Origin: Acidilobaceae archaeon | Lineage (GTDB): Archaea > Thermoproteota > Thermoprotei_A > Sulfolobales > Acidilobaceae | Length of the DNA stretch: 10,491 nucleotides | Reading direction: 5' to 3' | NCBI GenBank assembly: GCA_027034115.1 | Contig: JALVJB010000121.1 | Location: 1 to 10,491, forward strand | Translations under genes and position numbers: made by a program | Part shown: positions 1 through 7,014 of the stretch, in pieces | Numbering within the stretch: the stretch's first letter is position 1 | How the letters are laid out: every line of letters begins with the position of its first letter | The notes under the pieces: generated by a model | The model's input: the letters and a program-made list of their open reading frames with translations, nothing else | Told to the model about the DNA's origin: nothing | The model's database searches: none

Positions 1-1
1 C

Positions 2-916
2 ACAGGGGTCCCGCCTAAAAACCTCGACAAGGACCACTTCCTAGTCTATGATTTGATAGTTAGGAGGTTCCTAGCAGCATTCTCCACTAGCGCGGAAGTC
101 TCCAGAATCCACGTTGCCTTAGAAGACGCTGGTGGGAGACCTTACGAGGCCAAGGGAGTAGTAATCGTCCGCGAGGGCTGGTACTACTACTACCCGTTCC
201 TTCGCCCCCGAGAAGCGAGAATCCCGCCGCTAAAAGCCGGGGATAGAGTTAGGATAGCAAGAGCCGGGTATACTACCAGGTGGACAGCTCCGCACCCCCC
301 TCTATCTAAGACAGAGTTGCTAAAGTGGATGGAGTCAGTAGGCATCGGCACTGAGGCGACGAGGGCTAGGATCATAGAGGTCCTATTCAAGAGGGGTTAC
401 CTCGAGTCCCGCGGGGGTAAAACCGTTGTTACCGAACTAGGCCTAATGGTTTCTGAAATCGTCAACGAGCTCTTTCCAGAACTAGGTAAGCCCGACCTTA
501 CAAGGCGGTTTGAAGAATACATTGAGGCTATCAGGACTGGTAAGGCCACGAGGAAAATAGTAGTGGAGGAGACCATCCGCGTGCTGGATAGACTCCTAGC
601 AGAGTACTCCAGGAGGCTAGAAAGTGTAGGGAGAAAACTAGCGATAGCCCTAGGCGTTGCTGAACCTGAGGTCAAATGCGCAATCTGCGGGAGAGAGGCC
701 GTTGCCAGCGACCCTCTCCCCCTATGCAAATACCACCTGGAAGCGCTTGCCCGGATCAGGAAGGCTCTCCCATCTATTGCACGCGCCCTAGATACTAGCC
801 GGGAGGAAGCGTTGCGCCTGCTCGCTTCTAGAAGGGGAGAGGCCGGGCAGTGGGTCGTTGAAGTAGCCCGGCTCCTTCTAGAGAGAAAAGGGCTAGCCCC
901 TCACTACCAGGGTTAA
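2..916 (+). CDS. topA: Type IA DNA topoisomerase (TopA, topo III-like), C-terminal part; 5' end beyond the window
   Basis: Type IA topoisomerases relax negative supercoils by passing strands through a transient single-strand break held by a 5'-phosphotyrosine. The frame is open from base 2, so 304 C-terminal residues are present and the gene starts outside the window; a TTG at 53 is internal (the preceding codons read LVYD, matching the conserved LVYDLIVRRF helix). Residues 114-122 (GIGTEATRA) followed by an LFKRGYL stretch closely resemble bacterial topoisomerase III just after the active-site region. The catalytic tyrosine lies upstream of the window. The KPDLTRRFEEYI segment is the usual family helix. 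The tail carries one possible zinc site, C226-x2-C229-x12-C242-x2-H245, then a charged helical extension. The topo III-like motif argues against reverse gyrase. The gene converges with the signal peptidase gene, overlapping it by 24 bases. Recognition of the family is firm; the subfamily name is less so. Confidence 0.93.
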   Translation, partial: TGVPPKNLDKDHFLVYDLIVRRFLAAFSTSAEVSRIHVALEDAGGRPYEAKGVVIVREGWYYYYPFLRPREARIPPLKAGDRVRIARAGYTTRWTAPHPPLSKTELLKWMESVGIGTEATRARIIEVLFKRGYLESRGGKTVVTELGLMVSEIVNELFPELGKPDLTRRFEEYIEAIRTGKATRKIVVEETIRVLDRLLAEYSRRLESVGRKLAIALGVAEPEVKCAICGREAVASDPLPLCKYHLEALARIRKALPSIARALDTSREEALRLLASRRGEAGQWVVEVARLLLERKGLAPHYQG

Positions 917-1366
917 CCCGCCAAGATATGGAATTTTTACTGGCACATTATGCACGGCTAAAACTACTCCCTTTACGGCTGTTAGGGGTACTCCGCGGTA
1001 CCACGACTGGTAGGGGCATGGCGGGAGTCCTGGGTCGGGTACGGGGTTGTTGTCGCCCTTTACGACATAGCAAATGGTATCACCATATTTATATATTTTT
1101 ATAACTCTATGAATAATATATCTGCCCGCGTCCCTGTAGACTATTATAGTTCCAACACGGATCTTAGAGGGGTCCGGCTTCTCCAGTATAACTATATCGC
1201 CGGTGTGGAACAGGGGCTCCATGCTCCTGCCCTCAACGATCGCAAGCCCCCTAACACCGCTCGCAATAGCCCAGATGGTAACCGCGACTAGTAGAATCAC
1301 AACGGCTATCTTAGCGTAGACACCCCTACCACTGGCCACCAGAGCATGCGCCCCTCGAGAATACAA
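893..1366 (-). CDS. Signal peptidase I, archaeal/ER (Sec11-like) type
   Basis: This membrane serine protease cleaves signal peptides from secreted preproteins on the outer face of the membrane. Residues about 19-37 form one hydrophobic anchor. The catalytic serine is S48 in GRSMEP. H86 in the IIHRV motif replaces the lysine of bacterial LepB, which marks the archaeal/eukaryotic Ser-His type; D105 in KGDNN and D111 are the conserved acidic residues. C99 and C117 could form a disulfide in the extracytoplasmic domain (inference). At 157 residues it is short but complete for archaea. The start given is TTG at 1366. An alternative is GTG at 1339 (residue 10), which has a GAGGGG 12 bases upstream (1357-1352) and leaves the anchor intact. 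The gene is divergent from the B3/B4 gene and convergent with topA. Confidence 0.92.
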   Translation of the reverse strand: MYSRGAHALVASGRGVYAKIAVVILLVAVTIWAIASGVRGLAIVEGRSMEPLFHTGDIVILEKPDPSKIRVGTIIVYRDAGRYIIHRVIKIYKYGDTICYVVKGDNNPVPDPGLPPCPYQSWYRGVPLTAVKGVVLAVHNVPVKIPYLGGLTLVVRG

Positions 1367-1408
1367 GCCTGCTCGGAGTTTTAGACTATTAACAGCCCTG
1401 GAGGGCTA
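1367..1408. promoter_or_regulatory. Divergent promoter region between the signal peptidase and B3/B4 genes
   Basis: Only 42 bases separate two divergent starts. The central A/T-rich patch (about 1379-1394, TTTTAGACTATTAAC) is the only TATA-like sequence. For the plus strand, TTTTAGA at 1379-1385 lies about 26 bases before the TTG at 1409, the normal archaeal TATA-to-start distance, so transcription would begin at or near the start codon. On the minus strand, GTTAATAG lies about 25 bases before the TTG at 1366. The two elements would therefore share the same few bases. This is by inspection only. Confidence 0.4.
1400..1405 (+). promoter_or_regulatory. Shine-Dalgarno-like GGAGGG before the B3/B4 gene
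   Basis: GGAGGG lies three bases before the TTG at 1409 and supports that start. The spacing is short, and if the transcript is nearly leaderless the site may not be in the mRNA. A second in-frame TTG at 1421 is possible but directly abuts another GGAGG. Confidence 0.35.
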
Positions 1409-2113
1409 TTGGCCTGGAGGTTGCCCGCGGGGTTGAATATTATCGATTCGATAGACCCGAAACTGGCCGGACTCGGAGTACGAGTGGGCTTACTCATCGT
1501 CGAAGGCGTGAATGTTAGGGAGAGGAGTAGTAGACTAGACGAGGAAATCGAGCGGATCGTGAATCTGGTGAAGGAGAGGATCGGGAGCCTGGAGGCTCTC
1601 CGGGAGCATCCCTACGTTAAGGCTTATAGAAGCTTCCTCTGGCGGCTTGGAATAGACCCCACGAAGACTAGGCCAAGTAGTGAGGCCCTGGCTAGAAGAG
1701 TGCTCAGGGGGTCTCCTCTACCCAGGGTAAATAATATCGTGGACGCTGGCAACGCTTCCAGCCTCCTCCACATGGTTCCAATAGGCCTCTACGACCTCGA
1801 CCGCCTGCGACCCCCGGTAAGGTTAACCCTGTGCAGAGAACCCTGCATTTTCGAGCCGATCGGGGGAAAACCTAGGCTACTGAAACCGGGGACGCCCGTA
1901 CTAGTTGACTCCTCAGGCTATGTGATACACGTGTATCCCCACAGGGATGCGAGGAAGACCGCTATCAATGAAGGAACCAGGCGCCTGCTAGCCGTCTCCG
2001 CTGGAGTTATGGGCGTGGAGGAGTCCTCCCTGAGGGAATCCTTAGAGGACTTTGCTAGACTGCTAGAGGTGGATGGGCTCACGCCGAGGCTTGGAGAGGT
2101 AACCATAGTTTAA
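1409..2113 (+). CDS. B3/B4 tRNA-binding-domain protein (PheRS beta-like, stand-alone)
   Basis: The protein (234 residues) resembles the B3/B4 domain of the phenylalanyl-tRNA synthetase beta subunit, a domain that also occurs as free-standing proteins in prokaryotes. In PheRS the domain belongs to an editing region; the free-standing forms are poorly characterised, and a role in removing or sensing mischarged tRNA is only inference. Residues 69-76 (YVKAYRSF), the R88-P-S-S-E-A segment with following RRVLRG, and N108-N-I-V-D-A leading to the IGLYDLD stretch match the B3/4 core order. C142 and C146 form a CxxxC pair of unknown meaning. The start is TTG at 1409. It lacks the synthetase core, so it is not PheT. 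The monophosphatase gene follows after 21 bases, so the two are probably co-transcribed. Confidence 0.85.
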   Translation: MAWRLPAGLNIIDSIDPKLAGLGVRVGLLIVEGVNVRERSSRLDEEIERIVNLVKERIGSLEALREHPYVKAYRSFLWRLGIDPTKTRPSSEALARRVLRGSPLPRVNNIVDAGNASSLLHMVPIGLYDLDRLRPPVRLTLCREPCIFEPIGGKPRLLKPGTPVLVDSSGYVIHVYPHRDARKTAINEGTRRLLAVSAGVMGVEESSLRESLEDFARLLEVDGLTPRLGEVTIV

Positions 2114-2134
2114 GTCGTACGGGGGCGTTACGTT

Positions 2135-2968
2135 ATGGGCGAGGTTGAGGCTGAAGAGCTTAGGAGGATTCTCTACCGTATAGCTGGGGAGGCTTCGGGG
2201 CTCCTCCGGGATATGGCTTGCTCTGGTGAGGCTACTAGAAGGGTTAAGGGTGAGACCTTTAGGGCGGATCTAGCGAGCGAGGAGTATATCGTAGACGCCT
2301 TACGCTCCGAGGGCCTAAAGGCTAAGATAGTATCGGAGGAGTCCGGCGTTATCGACACGGGTAACGACTACATCGTACTGGTCGACCCGTTGGACGGTAG
2401 CAGGAACTATGTGAACTGCATACCGTGGAGCTCCGTGTCAATAGCCATCCTACCCGGAGACGCTAAGAGCCTCGCCGAGACACTGGCGGGCGTCGTCGCC
2501 CCAGTATTCTACGGAGACCCCCTATCCTTCTCGATATCATCATGCTACCAGGGCTCCGTGAGAATCCCGCCTCCAGCAAGCTCCGAGAGGTTCCTCTATG
2601 TCTACGTTGAGCACCCCGAAGCAGCCGTACGACTAGCCGAGATTATAGACATACTCGGCAGGGGCTTCAAAGTCCGTAGTCTAGGGAGCGCGGCTCTCGA
2701 AGTCGCATATGTAGCCATAGGCAGGGGAACCGCCTTCATAGACCTCCGCCCAAAGCTGAGGAACATCGACATAGCCGCGGCGGCAGGACTAGCATCTAGG
2801 TGCGGGGCAACATTGGCGGGCCCAGGAGGGACCCTCGACTCTATAGGAGTCAATAGGGTCGAGAGAATAGGGCCCATAGCGGTCTTCTCGAAGAGCGTTA
2901 GCGGGAGCGTCATTGACGATATTGTTAGAGGGCCGCTCAGCAGCGCCGGCCACAGCTCATCGCCCTAG
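2135..2968 (+). CDS. suhB: Inositol monophosphatase family phosphatase (archaeal IMPase/FBPase)
   Basis: Family members hydrolyse phosphate monoesters with Mg2+; archaeal ones often act on both inositol-1-phosphate and fructose-1,6-bisphosphate. In hyperthermophiles that make di-myo-inositol phosphate, the product feeds osmolyte synthesis; whether this organism does so cannot be seen here. All metal-binding motifs are present: D45-LASEE, E68/E69 in the SEES motif, D84-PLDGSRNY (D84, D87), GSAALEVAY at 184-192 and D212 in RNIDIAAAA. The usual tryptophan of the last motif is replaced by asparagine. Length (277 residues) is typical. The start is ATG at 2135. The final 20 or so residues (serine-rich) are unlikely to be conserved. 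Substrate cannot be assigned from sequence. It is probably the second gene of an operon with the B3/B4 gene. Confidence 0.92.
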   Translation: MGEVEAEELRRILYRIAGEASGLLRDMACSGEATRRVKGETFRADLASEEYIVDALRSEGLKAKIVSEESGVIDTGNDYIVLVDPLDGSRNYVNCIPWSSVSIAILPGDAKSLAETLAGVVAPVFYGDPLSFSISSCYQGSVRIPPPASSERFLYVYVEHPEAAVRLAEIIDILGRGFKVRSLGSAALEVAYVAIGRGTAFIDLRPKLRNIDIAAAAGLASRCGATLAGPGGTLDSIGVNRVERIGPIAVFSKSVSGSVIDDIVRGPLSSAGHSSSP

Positions 2969-2992
2969 GGCTCGCCGTGTGGTAGAGTCCCT

Positions 2993-3008
2993 GCCGCATC
3001 ACTGCGGC
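2993..3008. other. Small perfect hairpin after the monophosphatase gene
   Basis: GCCGCA (2993-2998) and TGCGGC (3003-3008) are perfect inverted repeats around a TCAC loop, 24 bases after the monophosphatase stop. No T-run follows, and archaeal termination normally relies on T-rich tracts rather than hairpins. It may be a 3'-end structure or chance in GC-rich DNA. Confidence 0.3.
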
Positions 3009-3011
3009 CAC

Positions 3012-3047
3012 ATAAGCTTATAGACGGGACTATGAGGTTTAACTATA
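3012..3047 (+). promoter_or_regulatory. Promoter region of the RAM-domain gene, with a 10-bp palindrome
   Basis: The TATA-like TTTAACTATA at 3038-3047 would place the transcript start near 3067-3070, some 12-15 bases before the GTG at 3082; AAGGTG at 3067-3072 could serve as a ribosome site. Upstream, ATAAGCTTAT (3012-3021) is a perfect 10-bp palindrome that also contains a second TATA-like element, so it could be an operator. No footprint or second copy supports that. Confidence 0.35.
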
Positions 3048-3081
3048 CTAGCCTAGTGCGTAGAGTAAGGTGTATTGAAGG

Positions 3082-3318
3082 GTGGCTGGGATAGTAGCTT
3101 ACGTCTTGATAAGGGCCCAGGTGGGCGGAGAGTACGACGTCGCAGTCTATGCTAGGAACTTCCAGCCGGAGGTAACAGAGGCCCTGGTAACGTACGGGAG
3201 CTATGACGTTGTCGTAAGAATAGAAACAAATGATATGGCTAGGCTAGACGAGATAGTTACCAAGCTCCGAAAGCACCCCCTAGTAAAGGAGACTGTAACA
3301 CTAGTCGCTAGCCCCTAG
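3082..3318 (+). CDS. Stand-alone Lrp/AsnC ligand-binding (RAM) domain protein
   Basis: At 78 residues this is just the effector-binding and oligomerisation domain of Lrp/AsnC regulators, with no helix-turn-helix. It follows the RAM pattern: a first strand (VAYVLIRAQV), a helix, the glycine-tyrosine-aspartate strand motif YGSYDVVVRIET at about 41-52, a second helix (ARLDEIVTKLRKHPLV), and a final strand KETVTLV. Such small proteins can bind amino acids and assemble with full-length Lrp proteins; the partner and ligand here are unknown. The start is GTG at 3082 and no upstream in-frame start improves the match. It has its own apparent promoter. Its last 18 bases overlap the end of the convergent pelota gene. 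No DNA-binding domain is encoded just upstream in any frame, so it is not an obvious fragment. Confidence 0.87.
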   Translation: MAGIVAYVLIRAQVGGEYDVAVYARNFQPEVTEALVTYGSYDVVVRIETNDMARLDEIVTKLRKHPLVKETVTLVASP

Positions 3319-4392
3319 AAGGGACCCTCTAGCCTCGTGTGGCACAGGGTATCGGAGGAGAGCCGCTATACCCCCCATGAGGAATAGCCGCTCTCCAACC
3401 GGGCTGTCCCGGGGAACGATTATAACGCGGGCCCCCCTCTTTTCAGCCTCCTCCACAGCCCTGGTAACCGTTTCCCTTAAGTCATCGTCTAAAGCGTAGA
3501 GTAATTCGTCAACCACGACTAGCTTATCTACCGCACCCATCAGCGCCGTCGCCAAGACTTCCCTTGGGCCAAGCGCTATCCTCTCACCGCCCCGTGAAGC
3601 CTCCCGGAGGAGGCTCGAGAGTAGCTCCTCCGCCTCCGTGATCTCGTACTCCCTGAGAACCCTCCAGACGCTGGGCCTCCTGAGGACCTCTTCTACTCCC
3701 CCGCGCCCGCCCCTAGACGCCTCGTCTACTATGACTGTGAGCTTAGGCGCCAACTCCCGGATCTTGACGGCTATTTGATCCTTCAACGGCCCCGGCCCCG
3801 CGACTATTACTACTCGGGCGCCGGCGTCAGCCGCGGTTTTAACCGTCTCCATTGCAATCTTCTCTACTAGCCTTTGCTGTTCCTGTTCCCTAGAGGGGTC
3901 GTCTTTGCCTGGGAGTCTTATGTAGCTGTCTGCTACTATCTTTACGCCGTAGCTCGCTGTTATAGCAATAGCGTACTCGTCATAGTCCACCGCCACTATC
4001 ACAGCTTTACCCGAGGGACCCGAGGATCTCAGCTTCTCTATAGCAGTGCTTGGCCAGCCACCTGTTCTTTCCAGGACTAGCTCTGTTCCAGGACTGACTA
4101 GGATTGACTGGTGCTTCCCCTTGACTCCGTACTCCTCGGGACCCTCGACTATGACTCCGAAGATTCTTAGCTTGCCGACGAAGGGCTGGAACTCGACATT
4201 CTTCACTCTAATCTTGACTGTGATCGGCCTCTTCTCCTTCTCACCCCTACCTCCCTTAGCCACGTCCCTAATAGTGCGGCCCTTTACGTAGTCTCCTGGC
4301 CGGAGCACTACCCGGAGGGCCCAGAGGTCCTCTTCGCTCTCCGGGCGTACTCGTAGCTTCTCCCTCCGCCTGTCTATTATCTCGATCTTCAC
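3301..4392 (-). CDS. pelA: Archaeal Pelota (aPelota), ribosome rescue factor
   Basis: Pelota (Dom34) enters the empty A site of stalled ribosomes with a translational GTPase (archaeal EF1A plays the Hbs1 role) and, with ABCE1, splits the subunits. The 363 residues show the three-domain order: an Sm-like N-terminal domain (about 1-130, with EDLWALRVVLRPGDYVKG at 21-38), a central eRF1-like domain (about 131-255, with VDYDEYAIA and the SRGGRGGVEEVL loop at 226-237), and a C-terminal L7Ae/eRF1-3-like domain (about 265-358, ending in the SPVGERLFLMGGIAALLRYPV region). As expected it lacks the GGQ peptide-release loop of aRF1, which separates it from the release factor. The start is GTG at 4392. 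valS lies 71 bases upstream on the same strand; co-transcription is possible but a hairpin sits between them. Confidence 0.95.
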   Translation of the reverse strand: MKIEIIDRRREKLRVRPESEEDLWALRVVLRPGDYVKGRTIRDVAKGGRGEKEKRPITVKIRVKNVEFQPFVGKLRIFGVIVEGPEEYGVKGKHQSILVSPGTELVLERTGGWPSTAIEKLRSSGPSGKAVIVAVDYDEYAIAITASYGVKIVADSYIRLPGKDDPSREQEQQRLVEKIAMETVKTAADAGARVVIVAGPGPLKDQIAVKIRELAPKLTVIVDEASRGGRGGVEEVLRRPSVWRVLREYEITEAEELLSSLLREASRGGERIALGPREVLATALMGAVDKLVVVDELLYALDDDLRETVTRAVEEAEKRGARVIIVPRDSPVGERLFLMGGIAALLRYPVPHEARGSLLGASD

Positions 4393-4428
4393 TCTTCCCG
4401 TAACCCCGAGGATTAGAGAGGGCTAAGC

Positions 4429-4452
4429 CGGGGAGAATATGCTGGCTCCCCG
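4429..4452 (-). other. Hairpin in the valS-pelota spacer
   Basis: On the minus strand CGGGGAG (4452-4446) pairs perfectly with CTCCCCG (4435-4429) around a 10-base loop, 11 bases after the valS stop. A third arm, CGGGG (4408-4404), could pair instead with CCCCG of the second arm. The region also holds a weak TATA-like CTCTAAT (4419-4413) about 24 bases before the pelota GTG. It could mark a 3' end, a processing site or a switch; no T-run follows. Confidence 0.35.
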
Positions 4453-4463
4453 TATCGGACTCG

Positions 4464-6914
4464 TTATCGGCGTTCTAGGATATAGGTGTACTCGTTGACC
4501 TTTACGGCTTCCTCTGGGGGTTCTCCGCTATACGCCTGGAACGTAGCCTTGTGCATTGCTTGGAGGTCTTTTAGGGCGCTTTGCACCTCCTCGGGAACAA
4601 GTACTACCACGCCTTTCAGCGGCTGCGATAGCTTCAGGCCCTTCTCCCTTTTATAGGCCCATACTCCCCTATTAACTTCCATTATTATTCTAGCTATATT
4701 CGCCAGCCTTTCTCTCTCGGGCTCCGGGAATACCGGGTCGGGGTATGACTGCAGGTGAACGCTGGCCCCGTAGAGTTTCCTGAAGGCGTAGTCGGTTACG
4801 AAGGGCATTATGGGTGACAACGCTATGAGTATTCTGCGGAGAATCAGGTGGAGGCCTAGCCAAGCGCTGGCCTGCTCTTCGCTCGTGTACGCGTTGTCTC
4901 TATTGTATGCCCTGTTCTTTACCAGCTCGACGTAGTGGGAGGCGTATATATCCCAGGCGTACTCGTAGAGCTTGGATGTGGGCTCGTAAACATCTAGGCC
5001 CATGTATGCTTCATCTGCCTCCTCAAGGTAGTAGTCTTGAAGGGCTATGAAGGCTCTCTCTACCTCTGTTAGCTTTGCCTCTCCGGGGTAGGGGAACGCT
5101 GAGACGAGCCTCGCAAGGTTCCAGAGCTTCGTGGCAAAGTTCCTCCCCGTCTTTACCTTGTTTTCATCGTACCGGTAATCGTATCCGAGCTTAGAGGCTA
5201 TAGCGCTCCAGTAGCGGAATGCGTCGGCCCCATACCTCTCCATTATTGGCTCCGGGTCGATCACGTTTCCAAGGCTCTTATGCATGGGCCTGCCCCTGGG
5301 GTCGAGGCCCATGCCAGTTATTCGCACCCATCGGAAGGCCCTCTTGCCCGTCAACTGGTAGACTCTTAGGAGCGAGTAGTAGAGCCATGTTCTTATGATG
5401 TCTTGGCCCTGTGGTCGAAGCGTGTTCCGGAATGCCTTAGCGAAGAATCTCTTATCCTTCATCCATCTCGTGACGTAGAGCACGCTTATACTCGAGTCGA
5501 ACCATGTGTCGAAGACCCTCTTCTCGCCTTCAAGCTCTTCTTTTGGCGCCCCACAGTACGGGCAGGAGTCCCATGGCGGCTCGTCCTTCCACGGCCTATA
5601 GTACTGGCCGGGCTCCGGCACTAGCTTTGCCCCACACCTCTTACACCTCCATAGGGGTATCTCGGTTGCATAGTAGCGGTCCCTTGATATGGGCCAGTCC
5701 ATTGAGACGCTGTTTATCCAGTCTAGCAGCTTCCTCTTATGCATCTCGGGCCGGAATACTATCTCATCCGTTATCTTTCTGATCTTGTCGAGGTATTCTA
5801 GCTGTTTGAGGAAGTATTCTCTCCTGAATATAATCTGGAGGGGAGTCTTGCATCTCCAGCAAACTGGTACCTTGTGTATTATCATTTCCTTCTTGGCTAG
5901 GAGCCCTTCTTTTTCGAGTAACTCGGCGATTTTCTTTCTAGCCTCTTCGACGGGTAATCCGGCTAGCGGGCCTGCTTCTTCTGTCATGGTGCCGTCCGGG
6001 TTTATTAGTTTTTTAGGCTTTAGTTTTAATTCATTGAAAAGCATTACGTCAACATCGTCTCCAAAACTGCATATCATCATTAGTCCAGTGCCGAAGTTGG
6101 GATCCACTATGGGGTGCTCTATGATGGGGACCTCCTGGCCGTATATAGGGGCTATTGCTTTTCGCCCCCTGAGATGCTTGTATCTTTCGTCCTCCGGGTT
6201 GTAGGCTAGGGCGGCGCATCCTGCTAGTAGTTCCGGGCGCGTAGTCGCCACGATCAAGTCTTCGCCCGTATCTGCCAGCTTATACTTTACGTAGTAGAGG
6301 TAGCCCTCTCTCTCAACGTATTCTACTTCGGCTTCAGCCAGCGTTGTCCTGCACCGGGGGCACCATCGGACGGGCCTCTCATCTTCATAGATGAGCCCTC
6401 TGCGGAAGAGTTCAATGAAGGTCGCCTGAGTCATAGTCCTGTACTCTGGGCTGTCGGTCCCATTCCTCCAATAGTCGAAGGAGCACCCCATACGCCTCCA
6501 TACCGCTACTATCTCCTTCTCCGCCTCGTCGAGGAACTCCCTGCAGAGAGACAGGAATTTCTCCCTGCCCTCCGGGGTCTTCGCCATTTCGTGGGCGTAG
6601 ATTCCGTAGGTCTTCTCAACCTGCACCTCTACGGGGAGACCGTTTCTGTCAGCGTAGAATGGCACTATTACGTTGTAGCCTTTGAGCCGGAAATACCTGG
6701 CTATCATGTCTATCTGAGCATAGTGCGCGGCGCCCGCAACGTGCCATTTACCGCTTGCATAGGGCGGGGGAGTATCTATCGCCACGATATCCCGCGGGTC
6801 GTCTGGGTCGAAAGACGGCTTGTAGAGACCCTCTTTACCCCAGAGATCTATCAGCTCCTTTTCGAAGTCAACCGACCATCTCTTCTCCCTTATCCTCGGC
6901 TTCAACTCGGTCAA
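4464..6914 (-). CDS. valS: Valyl-tRNA synthetase
   Basis: ValRS is a class Ia enzyme that attaches valine to tRNA-Val and removes mischarged threonine in its CP1 editing domain. In the 816-residue form, the HIGH-type signature is HVAG at 58-61 (in GKWHVAGA), the editing motif TTRPE is at 224-228, and the KMSKS-type motif is MHKSLGN at 544-550. Zinc-type CxxC pairs are at 185/188, 352/355, 424/427 and 451/454. The DTWFDSS motif and an anticodon-binding helical domain follow; no C-terminal coiled coil of the bacterial kind is seen. I chose the TTG at 6914: conserved sequence begins at once (ELKPRIREKRW), GGTG lies eight bases upstream, and the 59 extra codons reaching to 7091 would overlap the divergent membrane-protein gene and look non-conserved. 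Pelota follows on the same strand. Confidence 0.96.
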   Translation of the reverse strand: MTELKPRIREKRWSVDFEKELIDLWGKEGLYKPSFDPDDPRDIVAIDTPPPYASGKWHVAGAAHYAQIDMIARYFRLKGYNVIVPFYADRNGLPVEVQVEKTYGIYAHEMAKTPEGREKFLSLCREFLDEAEKEIVAVWRRMGCSFDYWRNGTDSPEYRTMTQATFIELFRRGLIYEDERPVRWCPRCRTTLAEAEVEYVEREGYLYYVKYKLADTGEDLIVATTRPELLAGCAALAYNPEDERYKHLRGRKAIAPIYGQEVPIIEHPIVDPNFGTGLMMICSFGDDVDVMLFNELKLKPKKLINPDGTMTEEAGPLAGLPVEEARKKIAELLEKEGLLAKKEMIIHKVPVCWRCKTPLQIIFRREYFLKQLEYLDKIRKITDEIVFRPEMHKRKLLDWINSVSMDWPISRDRYYATEIPLWRCKRCGAKLVPEPGQYYRPWKDEPPWDSCPYCGAPKEELEGEKRVFDTWFDSSISVLYVTRWMKDKRFFAKAFRNTLRPQGQDIIRTWLYYSLLRVYQLTGKRAFRWVRITGMGLDPRGRPMHKSLGNVIDPEPIMERYGADAFRYWSAIASKLGYDYRYDENKVKTGRNFATKLWNLARLVSAFPYPGEAKLTEVERAFIALQDYYLEEADEAYMGLDVYEPTSKLYEYAWDIYASHYVELVKNRAYNRDNAYTSEEQASAWLGLHLILRRILIALSPIMPFVTDYAFRKLYGASVHLQSYPDPVFPEPERERLANIARIIMEVNRGVWAYKREKGLKLSQPLKGVVVLVPEEVQSALKDLQAMHKATFQAYSGEPPEEAVKVNEYTYILERR

Positions 6915-6971
6915 ACTCGATACACCACTATTACGAGCCTCATGGAGACCATAGTCCCTACACGCCAACCT

Positions 6972-6986
6972 CAATATTAAACTATA
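6972..6986. promoter_or_regulatory. Shared A/T-rich divergent promoter patch (valS / membrane protein)
   Basis: In the 107-base gap between the divergent starts at 6914 and 7022 this is the only strong TATA-like tract. On the plus strand, ATTAAACTATA (6976-6986) predicts a start near 7005, giving a leader that includes GGAGG. On the minus strand, GTTTAATATT-like sequence in the opposite orientation predicts a valS start near 6950, with a leader of some 38 bases and no in-frame start before the TTG at 6914. Confidence 0.4.
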
Positions 6987-7009
6987 CCGAGCTCTTCTTG
7001 CCAGGAAGT

Positions 7010-7014
7010 GGAGG
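7010..7014 (+). promoter_or_regulatory. Shine-Dalgarno GGAGG deciding the start of the membrane protein gene
   Basis: GGAGG followed by seven bases and TTG at 7022 is ideal spacing. It argues for this start over the much longer open frame that begins at 6755 and runs antisense through valS. Confidence 0.6.

Noticed and set aside
1083..1112. Very A/T-rich tract inside the signal peptidase gene, TATA-like on the minus strand
   Set aside because: It encodes a normal strand of the protein (Val-Ile-Lys-Ile-Tyr-Lys-Tyr region), and an internal promoter there would drive no complete gene. At most it could help end topA transcripts.
5689..6204. 171-codon open frame antisense to valS
   Set aside because: It lies entirely within the well-conserved valS frame, its composition is that of a reverse-strand shadow, and no ribosome site or domain is visible.
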